Assembly (NCBI RefSeq): GCF_913773725.1
Contig: NZ_CAJYGK010000094.1
Span: 1-50,255 of the forward strand
Length of the DNA: 50,255 nt
Direction: 5' to 3'
Source of the DNA: an uncultured Aquabacterium sp.
GTDB taxonomy: Bacteria; Pseudomonadota; Gammaproteobacteria; Burkholderiales; Burkholderiaceae_C
The position numbers and the translations under genes are program-made. Under the pieces are notes generated by a model. That model was not told the DNA's origin, made no database searches, and saw nothing but the letters and a program-made list of their open reading frames with translations. Shown here piece by piece: positions 16,837 to 26,400 of this stretch (position 1 is the first letter of the stretch; each line of letters begins with the position of its first letter).

Positions 16837-17892
16837 ATGATGACCTCACTCGACCGCATCTCCGATCTTGCTCGGCCCGATCTGGCCGCCCGACTGCAAC
16901 ACCGACTGGATCAGAAGACCAAGCCACAAGGCTCATTGGGTGAGCTGGAGACGCTGGCCTTGCAGATCGGCTTGATCCTGCAGACCGATGAACCTCGGCT
17001 GCAGCAGCCCCAGATGGTGGTGTTCGCGGGCGATCATGGTCTGGCCGCACGGGGCGTTTCGGCGTTCCCGAGTGACGTGACCTGGCAGATGGTCGAGAAC
17101 TTCCTGTCTGGTGGTGCCGCGGTCAGTGTGCTGGCGCGACAGCATGGTCTGGCCTTGACGGTGGTCGATGCCGGCGTGGCCCGCGACATCGCCCCGCGCG
17201 ACGGCCTCCAGATCCGCAAGGTGGCCCCCGGCACCGTGGATTGCACGCAGGCCCCGGCCATGACGCGGGCTCAGTGCGAGGCCGCCTTGCAGGCGGGGGC
17301 CGAGGTGGTGAGCGGGCTGCCCGGCAACGCCTTGCTGATAGGCGAGATGGGCATCGGCAACACGTCGAGTGCCGCGCTCATCATGAGCCGCCTGACCAGC
17401 ATACCGCTGGTGCAGTGCGTGGGCCGAGGCACGGGGCTGGATCAGGCTGGTGTCGCCCGCAAGCTGGCGGTGTTGGACGCCGCCTTGCACCGGCACGCCG
17501 AGGTCCGCGAGCCCCTGGCGGTGCTGGCGGCCTTCGGCGGTTTCGAGATGGCGATGATGTGCGGCGCCGTACTGGAGGCGGCCGCGCAGAACCGCGTGAT
17601 CGTCGTCGATGGCTTCATCGCCAGCAGTGCCGTGCTGGTGGCGCAGGCGCTGCAACCCCGTGTGCTGCAGCGCTGCATCTTCGCGCACCAGTCCGACGAA
17701 AGTGGCCACGCGCGCATGCTGGCCCACATGGGTGTGCGCGGCTTGCTGCAGTTGGGCCTGCGCTTGGGCGAGGGTTCGGGCGCAGCGCTGGCCTGGCCCC
17801 TGCTCGAATCGGCCTGCCGCATCCTGCGCGAGATGGCCAGCTTCGAGTCGGCCGGCGTCAGCCAGCGCGATGCGGATGCGTCCGGTGCATGA
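16837..17892 (+). CDS. cobT: Nicotinate-nucleotide--dimethylbenzimidazole phosphoribosyltransferase
   Basis: Forms alpha-ribazole phosphate from nicotinate mononucleotide and the lower-ligand base. Its 351 residues match the family. Conserved segments are TKPQGSLGELETLALQ, VVFAGDHGLAARGVSAFP, GEMGIGNTSSAAL, GFIASSAVLVAQAL and FAHQSDESGHARML. The catalytic Glu lies in LRLGEGSGAALAWPLL (Glu317 type). It lies 6 bases after cobQ. No bluB for dimethylbenzimidazole synthesis is seen in the window. Confidence 0.96.
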   Translation: MMTSLDRISDLARPDLAARLQHRLDQKTKPQGSLGELETLALQIGLILQTDEPRLQQPQMVVFAGDHGLAARGVSAFPSDVTWQMVENFLSGGAAVSVLARQHGLALTVVDAGVARDIAPRDGLQIRKVAPGTVDCTQAPAMTRAQCEAALQAGAEVVSGLPGNALLIGEMGIGNTSSAALIMSRLTSIPLVQCVGRGTGLDQAGVARKLAVLDAALHRHAEVREPLAVLAAFGGFEMAMMCGAVLEAAAQNRVIVVDGFIASSAVLVAQALQPRVLQRCIFAHQSDESGHARMLAHMGVRGLLQLGLRLGEGSGAALAWPLLESACRILREMASFESAGVSQRDADASGA

Positions 17893-17937
17893 TGGGCAAG
17901 GCATGATGACGGCGTATTGTTCCGTTTGCCAGATCCG

Positions 17938-18807
17938 ATGAACGCCTTGCTCCACCAGTTGCGCCTGTTCTTCGTGGCGCTGCAGTTCCTGACCCGCGTG
18001 CCGACGCCGGCGTGGGTGGGGTTCGAGCCCGGCTGGCTGCAGACCTGTCTGCGCTACTTTCCCCTCGTGGGGGCGCTGATCGGCCTGAGTGGGGCGCTGG
18101 TGCTGGCCACGGCGGCAGCGTGGTGGCCACCCGCCGTGGCCGTCGTGCTGAGCATGGCCTTCACAGTGTGGCTGACAGGCGGCTTTCACGAAGATGGCTG
18201 GGCCGACACCTGTGACGGCCTGGGTGGTGCCGTCGACCGCGCCAAGGCCCTGCTCATCATGAAGGACTCGCGCCTGGGCAGCTACGGTGCACTCGGGCTG
18301 ATTGGCATGCTGGGCCTGAAGGCCACGGTGCTGACGGCCCTGCTCACCCCCTTGCACAACGAGCAGGCGAGCGCCGAAGCCAGCCACATTCGGGCGGTGT
18401 TGCTGGCGTGGACCATGATGGCGCTGGTGTGGTGCCACGCGGCCTCGCGCCTGGTCCCTGTTCTGTTGACCGGCCTGCTGCGGTATGCCGGTGACATCGA
18501 CCACGCCAAGGCCAAGCCGCTGGCCATGCGGGTCGATCGCATCACGCTGGTGTCCGCCGTGCTGACCACCGCCGTGGTGGCCTTGATGCTGTGGCTGCAT
18601 TTCTGGCAGGCTGCCTGGCCGACGGGCACGCTGCAGGTGGCGCTGGGCCGCAGCGCACTGGCCATGGCATTGGCCCTGGGCCTGTGCTGGCACTGGTTCC
18701 GGCGCCGCCTGGGCGGCTACACCGGCGACACCTTGGGGGCCAGCCAGCAGCTCGCCGAAGTGGCCGGCCTGCTGGCCTGGCTCACGGTGGTGCACCCCGT
18801 GTCATGA
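17938..18807 (+). CDS. cobS: Adenosylcobinamide-GDP ribazoletransferase (cobalamin synthase)
   Basis: An integral membrane enzyme that joins adenosylcobinamide-GDP and alpha-ribazole (phosphate) to make the finished cobalamin. It has 289 residues with several hydrophobic helices. The N-terminus FFVALQFLTRVPTP is typical, and the metal-binding segment is GGFHEDGWADTCDGLGGAVDRAKALLIMKDSRLGSYG. An upstream TTG at 17917 is in frame, but ATG 17938 fits the family N-terminus. It is 45 bases after cobT. Its stop overlaps the next start (ATGA at 18804). Confidence 0.95.
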   Translation: MNALLHQLRLFFVALQFLTRVPTPAWVGFEPGWLQTCLRYFPLVGALIGLSGALVLATAAAWWPPAVAVVLSMAFTVWLTGGFHEDGWADTCDGLGGAVDRAKALLIMKDSRLGSYGALGLIGMLGLKATVLTALLTPLHNEQASAEASHIRAVLLAWTMMALVWCHAASRLVPVLLTGLLRYAGDIDHAKAKPLAMRVDRITLVSAVLTTAVVALMLWLHFWQAAWPTGTLQVALGRSALAMALALGLCWHWFRRRLGGYTGDTLGASQQLAEVAGLLAWLTVVHPVS

Positions 18808-19433
18808 CGCCAGTGTTCGAACCGTCGGCGCGGTCTCTCGCTCAGGGCCTGAGCGCCTGGGTCATGGCGTGGCGGCATCCCCAGCCCATGGGCGCCGCAG
18901 GCCGTTGCATCGGCCGGACCGATCTGCCTGTGGACCGCCGTAAGGCCCGCCGTCTGGCGCACCGCATCCGCCAGGCTGCCCGGCGGCACGGCTGGCCCCG
19001 CGTCGTTCACACCTCCTCGCTGCAGCGCTGTGCGCTTGTCGGGCGGCAGCTGCGGCGCTGGGGCTGGCGGCATGTCGTGGACGACGACTTGATCGAAGCC
19101 AGCTTCGGCGCCTGGGACGGACGGCCGTGGGCGCAGATCCCCTGGGGCGAAGTCGATGCCTGGTGCGCCGATTTCGCAGGCCACGCACCCGGTGGTGGCG
19201 AGTGCCTGCGTGACGTGATGGCGCGGGTGGCCGCGTGGCCAGAGGCGGAGGCATCGCCCACCGGGTTGCCGGCTCCGCCCCGGCTGGTGGTGGCGCACGC
19301 GGGCTGGATGCTCGCGCGCCGCTGGCTGCTGACGCACCCGGGCTTGCCGGCCCGGGCGGCCGACTGGCCCCGACCCCCGGCTTACGGCACCTGCTGGTCG
19401 CTCGGCCCGTCGTTGGCGGCCTCGTCGCCGTAA
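18804..19433 (+). CDS. cobC: Histidine phosphatase family, probable alpha-ribazole phosphatase
   Basis: A 209-residue member of the phosphoglycerate-mutase-like fold and the last gene of the B12 operon. The first active-site motif is WRHPQP, so RHP replaces the usual RHG. Other family motifs are present: GRTDLPVD, TSSLQRC, EASFGAWDGRPW (acidic residue) and the second His in VVAHAGWML. By position it should remove the phosphate from alpha-ribazole phosphate or from adenosylcobalamin phosphate. The function is inferred from context. Its last 52 bases overlap, antisense, the 3' end of the exonuclease gene on the other strand. Confidence 0.83.
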   Translation: MTPVFEPSARSLAQGLSAWVMAWRHPQPMGAAGRCIGRTDLPVDRRKARRLAHRIRQAARRHGWPRVVHTSSLQRCALVGRQLRRWGWRHVVDDDLIEASFGAWDGRPWAQIPWGEVDAWCADFAGHAPGGGECLRDVMARVAAWPEAEASPTGLPAPPRLVVAHAGWMLARRWLLTHPGLPARAADWPRPPAYGTCWSLGPSLAASSP

Positions 19434-20437
19434 TCGGTGTCCATCGAACCGGCTTCCAGTCCCTGCTCCTGCAGCCAGCGCACCAGCACGGCTTCCTGCC
19501 CGTGGGTCACGATCACCCGCTCTGCCCCCGTCGCCGCAATGGCGCCCACCAGCCCGGGCCAGTCGGCGTGGTCTGACAGCACGAAGCCGCGGTCCAGCCC
19601 GGCTCGGCGACGCGCACCGCGCAGCTGCATCCAGCCCGACGCCATGGCGTCTGATGCGCCGGCCAGCGTGCGGGCCAGCGGCCCGCGTGCCGCGCTGGGC
19701 GGGGCCAGCACCAGGGCCTGTCGCCACAGCGTCTTGTCCCTGACCTCGCTGAAGCGCAGGGTGGATGGCAGGGGCACGCCTTCGGCACGGTAGGCCGCAT
19801 TCAAGGGCTCGACGGCGCTGTGCACGACGATGGGGCCGATGGCCGGATCCACGCCGGCCAGCAGCCGCTGGGCCTTGCCGAAGCTGTAGCCCAGCAGCAG
19901 CGACGGTCGGCCTGCCGCGGCATTGCCTTGCCACCACGCGTTGATCTCGGCGAAGACCTCGGCCGAGGGGCGCCAGCGGTAGATCGGCAACCCGAACGTG
20001 GATTCGGTGATGAAGCAGTGACACCGCACGGGTTCGAAGGGGGCACAGGTGCGGTCGGGCTCGGTCTTGTAGTCGCCGGAGACCACCCACACCTGCCCGC
20101 GCCAGGCCAGCCTGACCTGGGCCGAGCCCAGCACGTGGCCAGCAGGGTGCAGCGACACCGTCACCCCCTGAACCTGAAGCGTCTGACCATAGGCCAGCGT
20201 CTGCAGCGCGATGTCGCCCAGGCGCGCGCGCAGCACCCCTTCGCCCGGTGCCGCGCACAGGTAGGCGCCATGGCCGCCGCGGGCGTGGTCGGCGTGGGCG
20301 TGCGTGATGATCGCGCGGTGCACGGGCCGCCAGGGGTCGATGTAGAAGTCGCCGGGCGGGCAGTACAACCCTTCCGGGCGGCGGACGACCAGATCGGCCT
20401 GCGCGGAGGCGGAGGAGGGCTCGGGCAGGGTCGGCAT
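19382..20437 (-). CDS. Ligase-associated DNA exonuclease (metallo-beta-lactamase fold)
   Basis: A 351-residue cytoplasmic protein of the beta-CASP/metallo-beta-lactamase superfamily. The N-terminus LVVRRPEGLYCPPGDFYIDPWRP, the metal motif THAHADHARGGH, and VSGDYKTEPDRTCAPFEPVRCHCFITESTFGLPIY match the TIGR04122-type family, whose members usually lie beside an ATP-dependent DNA ligase and an Lhr-type helicase. Neither partner is in this window. The C-terminal motif is VLSDHADWPGL with a late VIVTHGQEAVL. The start chosen is MPTLPEP at 20437; the longer frame overlaps the cardiolipin synthase gene. It ends 52 bases inside the convergent cobC. Confidence 0.85.
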   Translation of the reverse strand: MPTLPEPSSASAQADLVVRRPEGLYCPPGDFYIDPWRPVHRAIITHAHADHARGGHGAYLCAAPGEGVLRARLGDIALQTLAYGQTLQVQGVTVSLHPAGHVLGSAQVRLAWRGQVWVVSGDYKTEPDRTCAPFEPVRCHCFITESTFGLPIYRWRPSAEVFAEINAWWQGNAAAGRPSLLLGYSFGKAQRLLAGVDPAIGPIVVHSAVEPLNAAYRAEGVPLPSTLRFSEVRDKTLWRQALVLAPPSAARGPLARTLAGASDAMASGWMQLRGARRRAGLDRGFVLSDHADWPGLVGAIAATGAERVIVTHGQEAVLVRWLQEQGLEAGSMDTDYGDEAANDGPSDQQVP

Positions 20438-20444
20438 GGCGCGC

Positions 20445-21749
20445 TCAGTATCGCCCCGTGACACCTGACAGGCGCAGATAGGCCTGCGCGAGCCAGGCCA
20501 CCGCCCGCCGCCGCAGCCGGCCGCGCCAGCCGGGGTCGTGGTCCGGCCAGGGGGGCACCTCGTTGCTGAGCGCAAAGTCCTCGGCCAGCGAGGCGTTGAG
20601 CTCGCTGACGAAGGCCCGGTCGCGCACGATCAGGTTGGCTTCGAGGTTGAGCACCAGGGACAGCGGGTCGAGGTTGGACGAGCCGATCGTGGCCCAGCTG
20701 TCGTCCACGCTCAGCACCTTGGCATGCAGAAAGGCCGCCTGGTACTCATGGATGTGCACGCCGTGCGCCTGCAACTCGGCGTACAGGGCCTGCGCGGCGA
20801 CGGCCGCGATGCGGAAATCGGGGCGGCCCTGCAGCAGCAGCCGCACCCGCACGCCGCGGGCCGCAGCCTGGCGCAAGGCCAGCCGGAAGGCGCGGCGGGG
20901 GTAGAAGTAGGGCGTGACGAGGTCGACGCGCTCGCGGGCGTGGTGGATGGCCTGCAAGGCCGCCCGTTCGATGGTGCGGCGCTGGCGGAGGTTGTCCCGC
21001 ATCACGAAGGCGCAGCGCACGGGTTCCTGCCGCAGTGCGGCGCGCGCCAGGCGCCCCTGCTCACTCGGGCGCAGCCGCAGGCGCGCGTCCTGCCAGAGCT
21101 GGCGCAGCCGCGCCACACGGCCCGGCCCCTGTGCCCACTGCAGCAGTTCGTCGCGCCAATCCCGTCCGAAGCGCGCGCGCGTCCACATGGCCATGGCTGT
21201 GTGCTGCATCGGAATCACCGCCGGCCCCTGCACCGCCAGTGCGTAGTCCAGCCGGGGCGCGTTCTGCCAGCCATGGTGGCCGTCGTAGCGGTCGTCGATC
21301 AGGTTGATGCCGCCGACGAAGGCCTGGGCGTCGTCGACCACGAACAGCTTCATGTGCATGCGCCGCCAGGCGCCGGGGTCGGTCAGGCCCCACACCTTGT
21401 GCAGGGGCCGAAAGTGAGCCATCTGCACGCCCGCGGCCTTCATGTCCTGCCACAGGCTGGTGGGCGCCAGGTTGGAGCCCACCGCATCGACCACCATGTG
21501 CACGGCCACCCCTCTGCGTGCGGCGCGCATCAGAGCGGCCAGCACCTGCCCGCTCTGGCCCAGGGGGGACACTAGGTAGCATGCCACCCACACCTGGTGA
21601 CGTGCGGCGTCGATGGCTTCGCGCAGGGCGGGGAACAGCGTCTCGCCGCCCCGCATCAGGGCCACAGCATTGCCGCCGGTGAACACCGGCCGGCGCTGCG
21701 CGTACCAGGACAGCCGCTCCAGCGCGTCGGGGTCGTCGACGTGCTGCAT
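20445..21749 (-). CDS. clsB: Cardiolipin synthase, ClsB type (phospholipase D family)
   Basis: A 434-residue protein with two HKD motifs: HMKLFVVDD...GGINLIDD near residues 133-155 and HAKVLSVDDSWATIGSSNLDPLSL near residues 347-370. No N-terminal membrane pair is seen, which fits ClsB rather than ClsA. The reaction joins phosphatidyl groups to make cardiolipin. The next upstream gene encodes an EEP-family protein, the same pairing as ybhP-clsB in E. coli. Spacing is 6 bases to that gene and 7 bases to the exonuclease, so the three are probably one transcript. Confidence 0.9.
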   Translation of the reverse strand: MQHVDDPDALERLSWYAQRRPVFTGGNAVALMRGGETLFPALREAIDAARHQVWVACYLVSPLGQSGQVLAALMRAARRGVAVHMVVDAVGSNLAPTSLWQDMKAAGVQMAHFRPLHKVWGLTDPGAWRRMHMKLFVVDDAQAFVGGINLIDDRYDGHHGWQNAPRLDYALAVQGPAVIPMQHTAMAMWTRARFGRDWRDELLQWAQGPGRVARLRQLWQDARLRLRPSEQGRLARAALRQEPVRCAFVMRDNLRQRRTIERAALQAIHHARERVDLVTPYFYPRRAFRLALRQAAARGVRVRLLLQGRPDFRIAAVAAQALYAELQAHGVHIHEYQAAFLHAKVLSVDDSWATIGSSNLDPLSLVLNLEANLIVRDRAFVSELNASLAEDFALSNEVPPWPDHDPGWRGRLRRRAVAWLAQAYLRLSGVTGRY

Positions 21750-21755
21750 GGGGCG

Positions 21756-22568
21756 TCAGGTGGCCAGCTCGAACTCGGCCACCAGCGGCAGATGATCCGA
21801 CAGCCGGGCCCAGGTCTGGCCCCGCGGCACCATCACCGACAGACAGCGCAGGCCCCGGGTGTAGACCCGGTCGAGCGCCAGCACGGGCACCATCGAGGGG
21901 TAGGTCGCCACCCGGGGCTCCCCATCCCGGCCGGCTCGCGACAGCCCGGCGCCCGCCAGAATCAGGTCGAGCTTTTCGTTCCAGTCATTGAAGTCGCCCG
22001 CGACGATGACCGGCGCCCCGGGGGGCAGTTCCGTGGCCACCAGCGCCGCCAGGCGCTCGGCCTGGCGCACCCGGCTCGCGTGGATCAGCCCCAGGTGCAC
22101 CACCACCACGTGCACCTCGATGCCCTGCCACTGCACCGGCACGTGCAGCAGGCCGCGCTGCTCGAAGCGGTGGTCCGACACGTCGTGATGGCCGATGTCG
22201 CCGATCGGCCAGCGCGCCAGCAGCGCGTTGCCATGCTCACCCTGCCGGGTGATGGCATTGGTGCGGTAGGCCACCTCGTAGCCATCGGGCGCCAGGTACT
22301 CGGCCTGCGGCTGCTCCGGCCAGGCCCCCGGGCCGAAGCGCGTGTGCGAGAACCGCCGCGCCTCGGCATGGTTGAAACGCCGCACCTCTTGCAGGCAGAC
22401 GATGTCGGCGTCCAGGGCCTCGACGGCCAGCGTCAGGTTGTGGATTTCCAGGCGCTTGCCCGGTCCCATGCCGCGCACGCCCTTGTGGATGTTGTAGGTG
22501 GCGACACGCAGGCCGCCTTCACCCAGGCTGGACGGCGGCAGATAGGTCGAATTCAGCGGATTCAGCAC
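21756..22568 (-). CDS. Endonuclease/exonuclease/phosphatase family protein (YbhP-like)
   Basis: A 270-residue Mg-dependent phosphoesterase of the DNase I-like fold. The catalytic motifs appear in order: VATYNIHKG, IVCLQEVRRF, VVHLGLIHASR, VAGDFNDWN and LSDHLPLVAEF. The substrate is not predictable; nucleic acid, sugar phosphate and lipid head groups all occur in the family. The pairing with clsB suggests a role near membrane lipids, but this is inference. It lies 18 bases after nudB in the same direction. Confidence 0.88.
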   Translation of the reverse strand: MLNPLNSTYLPPSSLGEGGLRVATYNIHKGVRGMGPGKRLEIHNLTLAVEALDADIVCLQEVRRFNHAEARRFSHTRFGPGAWPEQPQAEYLAPDGYEVAYRTNAITRQGEHGNALLARWPIGDIGHHDVSDHRFEQRGLLHVPVQWQGIEVHVVVVHLGLIHASRVRQAERLAALVATELPPGAPVIVAGDFNDWNEKLDLILAGAGLSRAGRDGEPRVATYPSMVPVLALDRVYTRGLRCLSVMVPRGQTWARLSDHLPLVAEFELAT

Positions 22569-22586
22569 GGTCGGTCTCCGGCCGGA

Positions 22587-23066
22587 TCAGCGCGAGGCCA
22601 TGCGCTGCGGCAATTGCAGGATGGCTTCGGCGTTGGAGGGGGAAAAGCAGCGGTCGGCCGCTTCGCGCCAGGGCAGCCACACGTGGGCCGTGTGTTCGCT
22701 CGGCGCCAGCGTGACGGCGATGTCACGTGGCACGCACAGCCCGAACACGCGTTCGGTGTTGTGCGTGACACCCGGCGCATAGCGGTGGCGCCACACCGGG
22801 TAGATCTCGTAGATGTTCTCGATGCCCCAGTCGGTCAGGGCCGATGGCGGCACCTCGGGCGAGCCCACGACGATGCCGGTTTCTTCCTGCACCTCGCGGA
22901 TCGCGGTGTCATGCCAGGGCTCGTCCAGGCGGTCGAGCGAGCCCGTCACGCTCTGCCAGAAGCCCGGCTGCTTGGCACGTTCGATGAGCAGCACATCCAG
23001 GTTCGGTGCGTGGATCACCACGAGCACCGACTGGGGGATCTTCGGGGTGACGGCGGAGACGGGCAT
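22587..23066 (-). CDS. nudB: Dihydroneopterin triphosphate diphosphatase (Nudix)
   Basis: A 159-residue Nudix hydrolase that removes pyrophosphate from dihydroneopterin triphosphate in folate synthesis. The N-terminus KIPQSVLVVIHAPNLDVLLIERA and the segment PGFWQSVTGSLD are typical of NudB. The Nudix box runs GSLDRLDEPWHDTAIREVQEETG with all key Glu residues. IENIYEIYPVWRHRYAPGVTHNTERVF is also family-like. In many Burkholderiales nudB follows aspS; here a metal-efflux operon stands between them. Confidence 0.92.
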   Translation of the reverse strand: MPVSAVTPKIPQSVLVVIHAPNLDVLLIERAKQPGFWQSVTGSLDRLDEPWHDTAIREVQEETGIVVGSPEVPPSALTDWGIENIYEIYPVWRHRYAPGVTHNTERVFGLCVPRDIAVTLAPSEHTAHVWLPWREAADRCFSPSNAEAILQLPQRMASR

Positions 23067-23078
23067 CCGCCTAGTTTG

Positions 23079-23405
23079 TCACAGCTCCGAGCGGTCCCGG
23101 ATGCGGTGGATGGTGCCGATGTCGACCGTCCACACCAGCCCGTCGCCGATGCTTCCCGTGCCGCAGGCGTCCATGATGGCGTTGCGGATGGGCTCGACCA
23201 TGTCGTCGCTCGCCAGCACGCAGACCATCAGCTTGGGCGTGAAGTCCGTCAGCTCCTCTTTCACCGTGCGCTTGTCGATCGCCGCCGGGGCCGTGAAGCC
23301 CTCGGCCTTGAAGATCGTCACGCCCGGGAAGTTGGGGATGGCCCGCAGCGCTTCCTGCAGACGGTCGAGTCGGGTGGTGCGCACGATGGCGCGGATTTCC
23401 TTCAT
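23079..23405 (-). CDS. P-II-like protein of the metal-efflux operon
   Basis: A 108-residue protein of the P-II fold: MKEIRAIVRTTRLDRLQEALRAIPNFPGVTIFKAEGFT resembles the first strand-helix-strand of GlnB, and GTGSIGDGLVWTVDIGTIHRIR the C-terminal part. The T-loop is short, and the Tyr that is uridylylated in GlnB is not evident. A nitrogen-sensing role is therefore unlikely. Such proteins are known beside CusA/CzcA pumps and may bind metal or a nucleotide to adjust the pump; the mechanism here is inference. It lies 13 bases after the pump gene and is the last gene of the module. Confidence 0.82.
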   Translation of the reverse strand: MKEIRAIVRTTRLDRLQEALRAIPNFPGVTIFKAEGFTAPAAIDKRTVKEELTDFTPKLMVCVLASDDMVEPIRNAIMDACGTGSIGDGLVWTVDIGTIHRIRDRSEL

Positions 23406-23418
23406 GTCATGTCTCCTG

Positions 23419-26400
23419 TCAGGCTTCGGCCGGCTTCTCGTCGAACCAGCGGTACAGCGTGGGCAGCACCACCAGTGTGAGCAAGGTCGACGAAATCAGG
23501 CCACCAATCACCACGATGGCCAGGGGGCGTTGCACCTCCGAGCCGGGGCCCGTGGCGAACAGGAAGGGCACCAGGCCCAGCAGCGCCACCGTCGCGGTCA
23601 TCATCACCGGGCGGAATCGCTGCACGCAGCCTTCCCGCACGGCCTCCATCACGCCCATGCCGTCCTCCCGCAGGCGACGGATGCACGTCACCAGCACCAC
23701 GCCGTTGAGCACCGCGATGCCCCACAGCGCGATGAAGCCCACCGATGCCGGCACGCTCAGGTACTCGCCCGTCAGGAACAACCCGATGATGCCGCCCACT
23801 GAAGCGAACGGCAGCACCAGGATGATCAGGCTGGCGAGCTTCACGGAGTTGAACAGCAGGAACAGCAGGAAGAAGATGGCCGCGATCGTCAACGGCACGA
23901 TGACCGACAGCGTGGCCATTGCGCGTTCCATGTTCTCGAACTGGCCGCCGTACTCGAAGTAGTAGCCCTCGGGCAGCTTGATGTCCTGGTTGATGCGCTG
24001 CTGCACCTCGGCCACGAAGCCGGCCAGGTCGCGGCCTTCCACGTTGGCGCCCACCACCACGCGGCGCTTGCCGCCTTCGCGGCTGATCTGCGCGGGGCCA
24101 TCCACCAGCTTGATGGATGCGACCGAGGACAACGGCACCAGGGCGCCGTCCTGCGCCGTCAGCAGCGTGCGGCCGATGGACCCGGGGGAGCCCCGCGCCG
24201 ATTCGGGGAAGCGCACCACGACGCTGTAGCGCCGCTCGCCCTCGTACAGCGTGGTCACGTCCTTGCCACCGATGGCGGTCTCGATCAGCGACTGCACGTC
24301 GGCCACGTTGATACCGTGGCGCGCGATGGCCTTGCGGTCGATGTCGACGGTCAGGGCCTGCTGGCCGGAAAGCCGCTCGATGCGGATGTCGCGGCTGCCG
24401 TCCACGCTCTTGAGCAGGCGGGCCACGTCTTCCGACACCCGGCGCAGCTCGCCCAGCTCGTCACCGAACACCTTGACCGCCAGCTGCGAACGCACGCCGG
24501 TCACCATCTCGTCAACCCGTTCCGAGATCGGCTGCGACAGCACGATCTGCACACCCGGGATGGTCGAGAGGCGCTGGCGGATGTCCTCGTCGATCTCGTC
24601 CTGCGTGCGCTCGGACTTCGGGTCGAGCAGGACGATGGGATCGGACTCGTTCGGGCCGGCCGGGTCGGCGGGCGATTCACCGCGACCCAGCTTGGACACC
24701 ACCATGCGCACGCCCGGGACCTCCGAGATGGTCTTCATCGCCGCCATCTCCATGCGGATCGACTCATCGAGCGAGATGCTCGGCACCCGGTTGATCTGCG
24801 GCGTCAGTGCGCCTTCCTTCATGGTCGGCATGAAGGACTTGCCCAGCAGCGGGAACAGCGCGAGCGATCCCAGCAGCAGTCCCACTGCAGCCGTCATCGT
24901 CACGCGATGTTTGCGCGTGGCGTTGTCCAGCAGCGCGAGGTAGTGGCGCTTCAGGAAGCCGATCAGCCGCGTGTCGTGATCGGCGCCGCCCTTGAGGAAG
25001 TAGGAGCACAGCACCGGCGACAGGAAGAGCGACACCGCCAGCGACACCGCCAGCGCCATGGCAATCGTCAAGGCCAGCGGCGCAAACATCTTGCCTTCGA
25101 TGCCCTGCAGCGTCATCAGTGGCAGGAACACCAGGATGATGATGGCGATGCCGAAGATGGTCGGCGTGGCCACCTCGGTCGTGGCCTGCAGCACGGTGCG
25201 CACACGGGCGCCCATGCTGTCGCCGGCCTGACCGAGCTTGTGGTACACGTTCTCCACCACCACCACGGTCGCGTCCACCATCAGGCCGATGGCGATCGCC
25301 AGGCCCCCCAGCGACATCAGGTTGGCCGAGATGCCGTAGCGGTTCATCAGGATGAAGGTGGTCAGCGGCGCAATGATCAGCGTGGCCACCACGATCAGGC
25401 TGGAACGCACGTCGCCCAAGAAGACGAACAGGATCACGACCACCAGGAAAATGCCCTCGATCAGCACCTTGCCGACGGTCCACAGGGCGGCGTCCACCAG
25501 GTCGGTGCGGTCGTAGTAGGGCACGATCTTCAGCCCGTCTGGCAGCATCCCCTTGGTGTTGATCTCCTCGACGCGCGCCTTCACGCGGCCGACGATTTCC
25601 TTGGCATTGCCGCCGCGCATCATCAGCACGATGCCCGACACACCTTCCGTGTAGCCACCCTTGATGATGGCGCCCTGGCGCACCTCGCTGCCGATCTTCA
25701 CCTCGGCCACGTCCTTGACGTAGACCGGCACACCGCCTTCTTCCTTGAGCACGATGTTGCCGATGTCTTCCAGGGTGCGGATCAGGCCCACGCCGCGGAT
25801 CAGGTACTGCTCGGTGACCTGAGGCAGGATGCCTCCGCTGGTGTTGGCGTTGTTCGATGCGATCGCCTGCACGACCTGCTGTACCGACAGCCCGTAGTGG
25901 CGCAGACGGCTCGGGTCCACCAGCGCCTGGTACTGCTTGACGTAGCCGCCCTGCGAGTTGATTTCCGCCACGCCCGGGATTGAGCGCAGCAGGGGGCGCA
26001 CCACCCAGTCCTGCACAGCACGGCGATCGGCGAGCTCCTGCGGGGTCAGAGCGCGCTGGCCATCGTCGGCCTTTTCCAGCGTGTACTGGTAGACCTCACC
26101 CAGGCCGGTGGACACCGGACCCAGCACCGGCACGATGCCTTCGGGCATGCGGGTCGCCACCTCGATCAGCCGCTCGGTCACGAGCTGGCGCGCGAAGTAC
26201 ACGTCGGTCGCGTCGGTGAACACCAGGGTGATGATGGACAGGCCGCTTTTGTTGAGCGAACGCATCTCCTCCAGCCCTGGCAGGCCGGTCATCGCGATTT
26301 CGAGCGGCACGGTCACAAAGCGCTCGATTTCCTCGGGCGAACGGCCCGGGGCTTCGGTCGCAATCTGCACCTGCACGTTGGTCACATCGGGGAAGGCGTC

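Noticed and set aside
24316..25983. Long open frame on the plus strand (555 codons) opposite the CzcA-type pump
   Set aside because: The pump frame has full family motifs; the opposite frame is low-complexity His/Gln/Arg sequence.
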